DNA of 64,000 nucleotides from JAIXWP01 sp965247015 (GTDB taxonomy: Bacteria > Bacteroidota > Bacteroidia > Flavobacteriales_D > Sanyastnellaceae): the NCBI GenBank assembly GCA_965247015.1, contig CBDFGG010000004.1, positions 930,001-994,000 of the forward strand. The letters run 5' to 3'. Positions 1 through 10,500 of this stretch are shown in pieces (the stretch's first letter is position 1; each line of letters begins with the position of its first letter). The position numbers and the translations under genes are program-made. The notes beneath the pieces were generated by a model that had not been told where the DNA came from, did no database searches, and saw only the letters and a program-made list of their open reading frames with translations.

Positions 1-575
1 GTGTTGCCGATTACTAAAGTTGATCCGCTTGGTACGTTAGAAGCATTTGCAGAAACATTGATTTCTTGAGCAGCTCCTACCGCAGGAATTGAAAGAGATA
101 CCTCATCCAATCCAGCGTTGTGTCCGCTTACTTTATTGGTAAAATAAAAACGGATAAAACGAGATGCTGGGTTTACGTTATCAGTGAACTGTGTGAAGCT
201 CGCTGTTGGCATATCGTTTACAAAAGTGCGAAGTGCTGTCCAGCTAGATCCGTCTACTGACTGTTCTACTGTCATTGTACCTTGCCATGTTCCACCGCTA
301 TTCTGTCCTTTGAAGAAATAAGTAAGTGTACCAGCTTCTTCAGCGAACTCGATTTGTACATAGTCAGCTGTTCCATCCAGACGACAAGCTTGACCTACCG
401 CTCCATTTGCGTAGCGAGGCGCAGAGCCGTTCAATGACTCTGTCCATCCCTCAGGAGTAGCAGTATCAAAACCCCATGATGTTGGGAGAATTGCTTGAGC
501 ATTTGCAAGCTGAACACTCGCAAACAAAGCAATGCACAATTGCACTCCCTTCGTAAATAATTTGTTTGTTCTCAT
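1..575 (-). CDS. Secreted protein, C-terminus beyond window (partial)
   Basis: The reading frame is open from an ATG at 575-573 to the window edge, giving at least 191 residues. It starts with a Lys-containing N-terminus and a hydrophobic stretch ending in ANAQA (about residue 24), a typical Bacteroidota signal peptide. The next ~140 residues form a beta-rich, aromatic segment (TSWGFDTATPEGW, then YFFKGQNSGGTWQGTMTVEQS and RFIRFYFTNKVSG), which resembles the N-terminal carbohydrate-binding-like module of secreted T9SS proteins. The visible end (INVSANASNVPSGSTLVIG) looks like the beginning of an Ig-like or choice-of-anchor domain. It starts 28 nt after the TonB-dependent receptor stop on the same strand, so it is probably in the same transcript. 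Function is unknown; a T9SS C-terminal domain is expected but lies outside the window. Confidence 0.75.
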   Translation of the reverse strand, partial: MRTNKLFTKGVQLCIALFASVQLANAQAILPTSWGFDTATPEGWTESLNGSAPRYANGAVGQACRLDGTADYVQIEFAEEAGTLTYFFKGQNSGGTWQGTMTVEQSVDGSSWTALRTFVNDMPTASFTQFTDNVNPASRFIRFYFTNKVSGHNAGLDEVSLSIPAVGAAQEINVSANASNVPSGSTLVIGN

Positions 576-603
576 TATGATGTAATTAAACTTATTGATC
601 AAA

Positions 604-3279
604 TTAAAAATTCATATTCACTCCCACATTCCAGCGGAAGCCCATACCCATAAACACACCAGCGCTGCTAGCATCAAAGCCTCTATCATTTGCGTTGGTT
701 GATGGGTATTCATTATTTCTGGCATCAGAAATATAGGTTGCGTTGAGGATATTTAAGAGATTCAATCTAACGCCTAATTTATACTTACCCCAAACTGGGA
801 AAGGATATCCGATATTCAAATCAACGGTGTAATAAGAAGGAATTTTCCAAGATTGAATTGGCTCTCCAGCTGCACTCAAACTCTCAGGATCGAAGTCGGC
901 GTAGTAGTTATCAAAATAAGTGATACGTGGTTTGATGTAAAGACCCTTTACTGGCTCGAAGCGGATACCGAAAGCTGCTTGAAACTGTGCTGCGTCGCCT
1001 ACTTTAATGCCCTTAGCATTGAACTGAATAGTATCAATTGGAGCTGTACCTAACTCATCAAAAACAACAGCTGATGACTCGGAAGTCCATCTCCAGTCGC
1101 CTACAGAAAGTACACCTTCCAAAGACACCATTCTATGGACCTGAGCCTCTGCCTCTACCTCAACTCCTTTGTGAAGCGCATTCATACCAGGTATACCAAC
1201 AAAGTAACGTTCACCCGCCACACTGATTGTTTGATTTACTGGTCTGTTATTCCAAACGGTGTAATATAAATTCACTGCACTCTTAAAGATAGAACGATTG
1301 AATAAATAACCCAACTCTGCCGCGATGATGCCTTCATTTTCTACACCACGATATGGTGTTAAAGTTGTTCCAGCAAAAACGTTGCTCAGCATTGGTGCTC
1401 TAGAAAGATACCCTGAATTAGCATAGAAGCTATGGTTCTTGTTCAAGTTAAAACTTGCTCCACCTTTTACTGTTCCAGCAGGGAACGTTTTCCAACCTGT
1501 GGTTGGGTAATTTCCGCCATCATCTTTCAATCCGAATAGATTTTGACGAGAGTGCGAAACCACTGATGCCGTAGCATTGAGGAAGTAAGACCAGTCTCCG
1601 CGCTTTAATTCTAGCAACCCAAAAATACCAGCCTGACGAACAAAGCTTTGTATATTATATCCAAATCGATCTCCAACACGCTTCACGATATTCGTAGGGT
1701 TGTTTAAATCATCGCCGCTTGAATTGGGAACTGCATAATCTCCTCCTAACAAATCAAGCATTTCTTGATAACGACTTACTTGATAATAACGCCCATCAAA
1801 TCCACCAGAGAATTCTAAGTTATCATTGATGCGATATTTCAAGGTCGAAAGCAAACCAACCCAATAGTGGTTGTTCACGTTTGCCCACATATAATTGCTC
1901 GACTTATATTGTGAAGTATCATTTACCACAGCCAAATCATAGATTGGTGTGAAAATAGTTCCATGTGTATTTGTGTAATAGATGGTATCAAAATCAAGCT
2001 GACCGGTTTGCTGATCAAATACACTTGTTTTTAAGAAAGTACCACCTCCATTTCCGAAAGATGCGTAAGCAATATTTGACAACGCAAGCTTTTTATTAAT
2101 ACTCCAAAAATGCTTTAAGTTGATGATAGGTTTGTGATAATAATTGACACGGTCTGAAAGCAATTCTCTTTCTGCATTTACATCTCCTCTGTTACGAGTA
2201 AGGTATCCCCAGAATTGATTGAATTGTAAGCCGTATCCACCTTCATCGCCTGCATATTGAGATTGATATCTCGTAGAATCAAAACCATTTTCGATGGCGT
2301 ATTCCTTGTCATAATAATATATCTGTCTTCTACCTGGACGAGTATTGTGATTTTGTGGGCTACCCATTACTGAAAAAGAAAGTGAGTGCTTTCCCAGTTC
2401 CTTTTGAACTTTTACAAAATAAAAATACTGCTTCGAGCTAAGATTTCTCACCCATCCATCATTTGATTTGTGTGAGAAAGCTGCGGTAACACCCCAACCA
2501 TTTTTCAAACGACCAGAATTAAAACCAATGGTCTGTCTGAAGTTTCTGTTGATACCAAATTCGGAGCTAATAGACACGCTTTGTTTTTGTTCAATGCCTT
2601 GGCTGAGGATATTGATAGATCCGCCCACTGATGGAATAGCGAGTTTTGAAGCCCCTAATCCACGCTGTACTTGAACCTTTTGAGTGACTGCGTCCAAACC
2701 GAACCAGTTTGACCAATAGACCCAACCGTTTTCCATATCGTTCATTGGAATACCGTCGACCATTACGGCAACGTTACGCTGATTAAATCCACGGATGTTT
2801 ATACGTGCATCTCCATCTCCACCGCCAGATTGAGTAGCATAAACTCCAGGCGTAGAATTCAAAATCAAAGGCAAATCTTGCGTGCCGAGTTCTTCACGAA
2901 TCTTTATTGCAGAAACGTCAGAGAATGCCACAGGAGTTTTTCTTCCTAGTGCAATGTCCGCAACAATTTCTACTTCATTGAGATCTACAGACTCAAGAGT
3001 GATGGCTAGGTCGATCGGCTTGCCTGTAGCTACAATTTTCTTTGTAAAATCCATGTATCCAACAAAGCGAACCGTAAGTGTGTATTCACCATTTGGAATA
3101 TTCAACGTAAACTTTCCGTCTAAGTCAGTGCTTGTTCCTTTGCCTTCTGCATAGGAAACATTAGCGCCGGGAAGTGTCTCGCCAGTATATCCATCCGTGA
3201 CAGTTCCTTGGACTTTCGTTTGGGCAAAAGAATTGAAAGAACATAGTAGTCCGAGTGCAATGATTAAGAAATATCTCAT
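604..3279 (-). CDS. TonB-dependent receptor with carboxypeptidase-like N-terminal domain
   Basis: This 891-aa outer-membrane protein has a signal peptide ending near FNSFAQ. A carboxypeptidase-regulatory-like beta domain follows at about residues 22-100 (VQGTVTDGYTGETLPGANV). The plug domain follows (LPLILNSTPGVYATQSGGG, then VMVDGIPMNDMENG and GLGASKLAIPSVGGSINI), and then a long beta-barrel ending in an aromatic terminal strand (GVNMNF). Receptors of this type import siderophores, metal complexes or oligomers with TonB energy. No SusD-like partner is next to it. The neighbours are instead two secreted proteins, one with a lamin-tail domain. The gene starts 58 nt after the stop of the upstream gene, past a terminator, so it needs readthrough or its own promoter. 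Substrate cannot be told from sequence. Confidence 0.9.
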   Translation of the reverse strand: MRYFLIIALGLLCSFNSFAQTKVQGTVTDGYTGETLPGANVSYAEGKGTSTDLDGKFTLNIPNGEYTLTVRFVGYMDFTKKIVATGKPIDLAITLESVDLNEVEIVADIALGRKTPVAFSDVSAIKIREELGTQDLPLILNSTPGVYATQSGGGDGDARINIRGFNQRNVAVMVDGIPMNDMENGWVYWSNWFGLDAVTQKVQVQRGLGASKLAIPSVGGSINILSQGIEQKQSVSISSEFGINRNFRQTIGFNSGRLKNGWGVTAAFSHKSNDGWVRNLSSKQYFYFVKVQKELGKHSLSFSVMGSPQNHNTRPGRRQIYYYDKEYAIENGFDSTRYQSQYAGDEGGYGLQFNQFWGYLTRNRGDVNAERELLSDRVNYYHKPIINLKHFWSINKKLALSNIAYASFGNGGGTFLKTSVFDQQTGQLDFDTIYYTNTHGTIFTPIYDLAVVNDTSQYKSSNYMWANVNNHYWVGLLSTLKYRINDNLEFSGGFDGRYYQVSRYQEMLDLLGGDYAVPNSSGDDLNNPTNIVKRVGDRFGYNIQSFVRQAGIFGLLELKRGDWSYFLNATASVVSHSRQNLFGLKDDGGNYPTTGWKTFPAGTVKGGASFNLNKNHSFYANSGYLSRAPMLSNVFAGTTLTPYRGVENEGIIAAELGYLFNRSIFKSAVNLYYTVWNNRPVNQTISVAGERYFVGIPGMNALHKGVEVEAEAQVHRMVSLEGVLSVGDWRWTSESSAVVFDELGTAPIDTIQFNAKGIKVGDAAQFQAAFGIRFEPVKGLYIKPRITYFDNYYADFDPESLSAAGEPIQSWKIPSYYTVDLNIGYPFPVWGKYKLGVRLNLLNILNATYISDARNNEYPSTNANDRGFDASSAGVFMGMGFRWNVGVNMNF

Positions 3280-3301
3280 TGGTTTGGTAAAAAGTTGATG
3301 A

Positions 3302-3327
3302 CAAAAGAAAGGGGTTTTGCAACCCCT
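3302..3327 (-). terminator. Intrinsic terminator after the lamin-tail gene
   Basis: On the minus strand a 7-bp stem AGGGGTT/AACCCCT with a GCAA loop is followed by TTTCTTTTGT. It lies 11 nt after the stop of the 3338-4270 gene and just before the receptor gene, so it could attenuate transcription into the receptor. Confidence 0.65.
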
Positions 3328-3337
3328 CTCTTCTTTA

Positions 3338-4270
3338 TTAGCGGAAAATTAATTTCTGATAATTTCGACTTCCGTCTTCGAACTCAACAAGTATCATATA
3401 GACACCTGGAGCCACTTCTGGAAGTGTAATATTCTGATAGTAATCATTTACAAATTGCTTCTCACGAACGAGAGCTCCTGTAGATGATACGATATTGAAT
3501 GCAATCATTTTCTTCGCACTTCTCAATACAAATTGACCTTGAGAAATTGGATTTGGGAAAACATCAAATGATGGACGTTCCATTGATTCTTCAACGCTTG
3601 ACACAAAGCAGTTGCAAGTGTGAGAACCAAGGTTTTCAAATGTGTTTACTGGAAGACTGTCCCACTGAAGTGACGGATCGAAAGTAAGTGGGTTTGAAGT
3701 AACTCCACCCAATACAGTGCTCTTGCGAATCAAAGTATTGTCTTCTGTCCACCATGCAGTATTAGGGTCACCTGGCTGAGACCATCCACCTCCTGGATCT
3801 TCACCGATTTTACCGATAATATCCAAAATAACAGTAGTACCTTTAATAAGAGCGAAGGCATCATCACCATTGAAATAAAATGGAGAATCAGATTGAACAT
3901 AGATAGGATTAACAAAAGTATCTGCTACAGCTTGAAGTGCATCAGAAATTGGAACTTCGTTTCCTGTTCCATCAGGATTGCGCTTGTCTAATACAAAAAC
4001 ACGCGTTCCATATGGCTCGATAATACCTGTGATGTTGAGCAACATTGGCGCTGGAGCACCATCTCTTGCTCTTCCCATTTTATACTGACCAGCACCAAGA
4101 TCGATCGCTTGACCAGTTGGGTTGTAAAGCTCAATCGCTTTGTCATTTTGTGTTCCCTCAACGTATTCAGAAATGAATACATCTGAGCAATTTTGCGCCT
4201 TCATAGAGAGGGCCGCAGCGAACACTAAACCTGAAAGTAAAACTCTTTTCATTCGTGTTATTGTTTTCAT
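3338..4270 (-). CDS. Secreted lamin-tail-domain protein with T9SS type A sorting domain
   Basis: The protein is 310 aa. It has a signal peptide (cleavage near LSMKAQ), then a lamin-tail domain at about residues 28-160 (DVFISEYVEGTQNDKAIELYN), and a C-terminal T9SS type A sorting domain at about 232-310 (FDVFPNPISQGQFVL, ending GSRNYQKLIFR). It should cross the outer membrane through the type IX system and be cleaved or anchored at the surface. Lamin-tail domains often accompany extracellular nucleases and phosphatases, but no catalytic domain is visible here. Two starts are possible, the ATG at 4270 and an in-frame ATG at 4252; both keep the signal peptide. A good promoter lies 14 nt upstream of the first. 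It is the first gene of the minus-strand set that includes the TonB-dependent receptor, which suggests a shared uptake or surface role. Confidence 0.85.
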   Translation of the reverse strand: MKTITRMKRVLLSGLVFAAALSMKAQNCSDVFISEYVEGTQNDKAIELYNPTGQAIDLGAGQYKMGRARDGAPAPMLLNITGIIEPYGTRVFVLDKRNPDGTGNEVPISDALQAVADTFVNPIYVQSDSPFYFNGDDAFALIKGTTVILDIIGKIGEDPGGGWSQPGDPNTAWWTEDNTLIRKSTVLGGVTSNPLTFDPSLQWDSLPVNTFENLGSHTCNCFVSSVEESMERPSFDVFPNPISQGQFVLRSAKKMIAFNIVSSTGALVREKQFVNDYYQNITLPEVAPGVYMILVEFEDGSRNYQKLIFR

Positions 4271-4283
4271 TAAACAAGGGGGA

Positions 4284-4313
4284 CAAATGTACTACCATCT
4301 TTTCGATTGACAA
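4284..4313 (-). promoter_or_regulatory. Bacteroidota-type promoter for the lamin-tail gene
   Basis: On the minus strand TTG (4313-4311), a 19-nt spacer and TACATTTG (4291-4284) match the TTG-N19-TANNTTTG consensus of the Bacteroidota primary sigma factor. It lies 14 nt before the ATG at 4270. Confidence 0.7.
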
Positions 4314-4417
4314 TCAATCAAGGTCAAGGATTCTTATTCTTTTTGTTATCAAATTATTTACAATCCAAACATTTGGGTTAAATAAGGTCTTAAAGCCGCT
4401 TGTTAAGCCATATTTTG

Positions 4418-4447
4418 TTGACTGAATAAACAAATCCCTTATCTTTA
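4418..4447 (+). promoter_or_regulatory. Possible promoter for the 2390-aa cargo gene
   Basis: TTG (4418-4420), 19 nt, then TATCTTTA (4440-4447) matches the Bacteroidota consensus except for the last base. It would give a leader of about 100 nt. The rest of the 283-nt divergent gap 4271-4553 shows no other clear structure. Confidence 0.4.
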
Positions 4448-4553
4448 GCGCTTAATTTTCGACGCAAAGCGACCCTTTGGCAAACTTTCGCGTCTAATTA
4501 TGAAACCTTAACGAAACAGAGCATAGCTCTACTTAGCAAAAGCCGATCTCCAA

Positions 4554-7500
4554 ATGAAAGTGCTACGAATAGTCCTGGGCCTAATACTATCGCTACTTTT
4601 CACTGAAGCAAGTGCCACCCAAATTCTGGGTGGAAACATTACGTGGGAATGCCTTGGGGGAAACCAATATCAAATCACCTACACTCAATATAAAGATTGT
4701 TTTGGTGCTACTGCTGCTCTCAGCAGCGAAAACCTATTTCTTTTTCCTTCAGGTTGTGGGGCCCTACCTTTTTCACTTCAAGTAAACTTTGTTTCACAAA
4801 CAGAAATATCTGACTTGTGCGCAACGGAGCTGGCCAATAGTACTTGCGAAGCCTATTTTGCTCAAAACAACGTAGGTGGATTGATCCCGGGAGTTGTTAA
4901 AGTCGTTTATTCAGCAACAACAACGCTTGCCCCAGGCTGCACATGGAAAGCAGTGTGGAATGAAAACAACTGGAACTACGCTCTTAACATTGACTCTAGC
5001 ACACAACCTGATGCATATATCTATGCTAACATCGACACCAATAACTGCTCAAACTCAATCGATATCAATACGACACTTGCGATGTATGAGTGTTCGAATA
5101 ATGGCGTTGTAACAAACAACTTAAACATAAGCAATCCTGCTGGGCACACCTTAACATTTGCAGCTATCGCTCCTCAAACCACAGGTGGCGCGATCTCAAC
5201 CAATGTTGATGTTCCTGGATATGCTCCACTACCCGGACTCTCTGTAAACGCTACCACAGGAGCTGTTTCATTTAATACCGCTGGCCTTGCTCCTGGATTC
5301 TATCTGGGTAATATATTGGTTACCATGACCAACTCTGGAGGCCAAGTCGTGGGAAGCTTTGTTGAATCGTATCCAGTTTTGATGAGAACATGTGTCTCAA
5401 CTCCCACCACATTCGATAATCCAGATATTCAAAGCTTGATATTCGGTATTAATGAAGGTGCTACTACCATTGGTATTTGCGCAGGCGACTCACTAAGATT
5501 CACTGTTCAAGCATCTAATACAAATCCAATTCGTGGTGTTACCATCAGCGAAACACACCCTGCTATTCTCAACGCCGGAAACCCAACTTTAACCTCGAAT
5601 GGTGTAAATCCTGCATTGGCAAACTTTGCTATGCTCACTACTCCAGCAATGATTGGTACACACGTAATCAACTTCACCGCAATCGACGATGCATGTGTAT
5701 TGCCGGGAAGCGATGCAATGTCCATTACCATTAATATTTATCCAAGTATTACTACTACTGTAACTGATACCACGATTTGTCTTGGAGCACCTCTACCGGT
5801 TACTGCCACAGGAGGTTCCAATTATACTTGGTCCGTAGTCTCTGGAGACGCCACACCTGGTTTTGACGGAAACAATGCCACACAATTATTAGAGTCTATT
5901 AGCACTGATACGGAAATTCAAGTGACGCTCACAGGTGTGCCCGCATCATGTAATGCAACGCAAATCATCGATGTAGATGTGTCTCTGCAAAGCTTGAACC
6001 TCGCAGTTACTGATGAAACGTGTGTTCTTAACAACGGTGCAATCGATCTAACAGTGGTTGGTGGAACTGGAACTTATAGCTATGCGTGGACTGGCGGTTC
6101 TACAACGCAAGACATCACCAATAGACCAGGAGGAAACTACTGTGTAACTGTTACAGATACAGGTATCCCAAACTGTTCTTCACAAGTTTGTGCTACTATC
6201 AACACCGCAGCGCAGCCTGGAGGCTCTATAAGTATAGGTGGTACTAACGCAACTACTATTTGCGCTGGAGCTAGCGCTACAATCGACTTTGCACTCACTG
6301 GTCTAGGCCCTTGGGTTGTCAACGGAACAGGTGCAGGCATCGCTTGGCCACTTACGATTAACGCTATGCCTTTTAGTGTAAACGTTACTCCTGGAACAAC
6401 TACAACATACACACTTACCTCTGTTTCTTTTGTAAACTTTCCTACTTGCGTCACAACTGTCAATAGTCCTGTAACTGTTACGGTGAGACCTCTAATTACA
6501 GGTACCTTTTCACCTGTTGCGCCGATCTGTTCTGGACAATCTGCAAACCTTACAGTTAACTTAAGCCAAGCGGGTTCATTCAACGTAACATGGAATGCAA
6601 ACCCTGCTGATCCAGCAAGCGCTCCAAACTTACCAGCAGGGCCATGGACAAACGGCCAAGTATTAAATGGAATTAATCCCACTCAAAATACTGTTCTTTC
6701 AATCACAGACGTGCAGTATACCAATGCACCGTTTTGCTCGAATCCACAAAACAACCAGATAAACGTTGTAGTCAATCCTCTTCCTACAGTAGATCTTACA
6801 GGCGGAACTACCATTTGTGTGGGCGGTAATACTAACCTCAACGTTGCTCTAACAGGCACACCAAACTGGTCTATCAATGGAACAGGAGGTGGAGTAGCGT
6901 GGCCGATCAATGGCATCACAGCTACCAACTATCAGCTAAACGTCGCTCCTGGAGCTACTACCAACTATTGTATCACATCTGTAACAGATGGAAATGGTTG
7001 TACTACCTCAGGCTTGAATGATTGCGAAAACGTTGTAGTTACTACGAACCAAACACCAACAATAACAATCGCTGCAAGCACTACTACCACTATCTGTGCT
7101 GGCACGAGTGTCACATTTACTGCCACTCCTGGTGGTCAAGGACCAACTCCAACATATCAGTGGTATCGAAACCCAGGAAACGTGCCGGTGGGAACGAACT
7201 CAGCTACATATACTACTAATGCATTAACGAATGGTCAATCTATCTACTGCATTCTTACTAGTAGTTTATCTTGTACAACAGCACCAACAGCAACTAGCAA
7301 CACGCTTACTTTCACTGTTAACCCTGTAGTTGTTCCAACAGTTACTATTACTGCAAATCCAAATGGCGCCATTTGTCAAGGCACCAGTGTTACTTTCACA
7401 GCCCTTCCTTCGAATGGCGGTTTAGCACCAACATATCAATGGTTTGTAAATTCTACCATTCAAGTAGCTCAAACATCCAACACCTTTACTTCAACAACAC

Positions 7501-10500
7501 TCGCTAACAATGACGTAGTAACGGTGCAAATGAGCAGCAGTGCCGCGTGTCCTAGCCAAGCTACCGTTACAAGTAATGGTATTACCATGAACGTAATTCC
7601 AACAGCTGTTCCTTCCGTAACTGTTGCTGCTAACCCAGCAGGAACAATCTGTGCTGGAACAAACGTCACATTTACTGCAACTCCAGTGAATGGCGGTACA
7701 GCTCCAACATACGCTTGGTTTGTAAACAACGTAGATCAAGGTGTAAACAGCGCAACGTTCTCATCAACTACTCTTACCAATAACGCTACTGTTTCAGTAA
7801 CGCTAACAAGCAACGCGCAATGCGCTAGTCCAACCACTGCTTCAAGTACTAACATTACTATGAGTGTTAGTCCGCTTGTAACACCTGCAGTGACAATTGC
7901 AGCGCTTCCTGCGGGTCCAATCTGCGCTGGAACAAACGTGACATTCACAGCCACTCCAACCAATGGAGGAACTGCGCCGACTTATGCATGGTATGTAAAC
8001 AACGCTCTGCAAGCGGCAACTGGAAACACATTAACACTAAATAGCCCTGCAAATAATACCGCTGTTTATGTTGTTATGACCTCTAACGGATCATGCTTAA
8101 CAGCTGTCACAGCAACGAGTCCCACAACAACATTGACTGTAAACGCACTGCCCACTGCAACCTTTGCAGCGGGTGGAGCCATTTGTCAAGGAGGTACATT
8201 CAACGGAACTATCAACCTAACTGGTACTGGTCCTTTCTCTAATGTGCAAGTGTGGTCTACGACTGGTGCTGCGCCCATAGCAACATTAAACGGTGCTGGA
8301 CCTACCATCAACTTTACAACTGGCACTGCTGGTACCTACTATGTAAGTACTGTGAACGATGCCAACTGTCCACAGACAGCAGACTCTCCGAATATTGTTG
8401 TAACAGTCAATGCTCTGCCTACAGCAACCCTATCTGGAAACGCTGCCATCTGTGCAGGAGCGAACCATACATTTAACGTTACTTTCACAGGAGCTGCCCC
8501 TTTCACTTATGGAATAAGCACTCCTGCCGGAATTCAAAATGGACTCAATGCTGCAACTACCGCAGCGACCATTGCCGCAAGTTCTGCAAATCCCGGAAAC
8601 TATCAAGTTACTACAGTAACGGATAATAATGGATGTGTAAGTGCTGCTGCTAGCAATACTTCAGTGCTCACGGTTAATCCACTTCCGACAGGTTCATTTG
8701 ATGCTAGCACAACTATCTGCACCGGCCAAACTCACACATTCGATATCTCATTCACTGGTACCGCTCCGTTTACATACAATCTAGCCCTTCCAGGAGGTCC
8801 TTCGAATGGCAACATTTTTAATGGCCTAGGAAATACACTCACGTATAATGCTACTGCCGCAGGAAACTATAATGTTACTTCAGTGACCGATGCGAATGGT
8901 TGTGTTTCAGCCGCTGCTGCAGTGCCTGTAACATTAACTGTAAATCCATTACCTACTGCAACATTCAGTGCAAACGCATCAGTATGTACAGGGGTTTGTC
9001 ATGACTTTACAATTTCATTGACAGGAACGGGCCCATGGAGTTTTAATATCACTGGGCCTACAGGACCTGACGCTGGAAATCCACATGTATCAAACACAGC
9101 AACATATACTTTCCAAGCTTGTGCTGAAGGAAACTATTTTGTATCTTCTGTAAGCGATGCGACTACTTGTGTAAATAATACCGCAAGTCCTACAGCAATG
9201 CTAGATCTAATCCCATTGCCAACTGCAACATGGATCACAGGTAACACTACTTTCTGCGAAAATGCAAGTGTAGATGTTCAATTATCTTTAACCGGTACAG
9301 CTCCTTTCAACATTACTGTGAACGGCGTGATTTGGAATGAAGCAACTACTACACATACAGAAACCATTAATGCGCAGGCCAACTATTGCATTGACTTGGT
9401 AGAAGATGCCACTGGCTGTACATCCGCTCCGGCTACGTGTATTAACGTTGTAGAGATTCCGCTTCCTACAGTTGATGCTGGTCCTGATTTGGAAGTGTGT
9501 GTATTCGAAGACATTATTATCGGTACTCCAACTGTTGTTGGACAAACATATTCTTGGACGGATGTTCCTAATATTTTAGATGATGAAACATTAGCGCAAC
9601 CAACTGCCAACTCAAATATTCCAGCCACCTATACATTTACTGTTACCGCATTCAATGCGCAATGTCCTGCAAGTGATGATATGGAACTCATTATTCATGG
9701 GCTTCCAACGATTAGCATTGTTGCCGATGACAATATTATTTGTGATGGTGCGACTGCACAACTTACTGCGTCTGGGGCTAGTACTTACGAATGGACTGCG
9801 AGTGCATCATTAGTTGACCCGATCACTACAAACCCAATGAATGTGCAGCCTGCTGCGGATGAACTATTTGTAGTTACAGGAACTGACTTGAATGGATGTC
9901 AAAACACATGGGATATCAATATTACAGTTGGATCTCCACTTCAAGTTCAAGAAAACTTCCCGCCAGATCTGTGTTTCGGAGCATGTGACGGAACCATAGA
10001 AGTTATTCCTTCCGGAAGTTTTGGAGGTTATGAAATTGTATGGGCAGTTCCACTTCCAGAGCTAGTTGGGTCTTTCACCGGAGCAGATCTTTGTGCAGGA
10101 ACTTATGACTATGTAATTACAGATGATGAAAACTGCACCTATGTTGGTTCTATCATTATGAATCCACTTCCCCAAAACTTTATTGAAGATGTAGTGATTA
10201 CACCGCCTGCTTGTTTTGGAGAAGCTTCTGGAACACTGCAAGTAGTGGACAACCTAGCAGTAGACTACAACATTACTGGTCCAGTAATCGAATCAAACAC
10301 TAGTGGTTCCTTCACGGGCATTCCAACAGGTGCATTCAACATTTTAGTGACAGATGCAATAGGCTGTTTAGGAGATACAACGGTGCTTGTAAATTCAATC
10401 AATCCTCAAATTTTCATTACACCAACCACCTTCCCTGCTCCCTTCTGCTATCAGGATGTAGTGCCTTTCAGTGCAACGGTAACAGGTGGAAGCGGAAACT

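Noticed and set aside
6137..6682. 181-aa minus-strand frame within the 2390-aa cargo gene
   Set aside because: It is antisense to a Thr/Val-rich repeat protein; the residues are the complement of that codon bias and no domain is visible.
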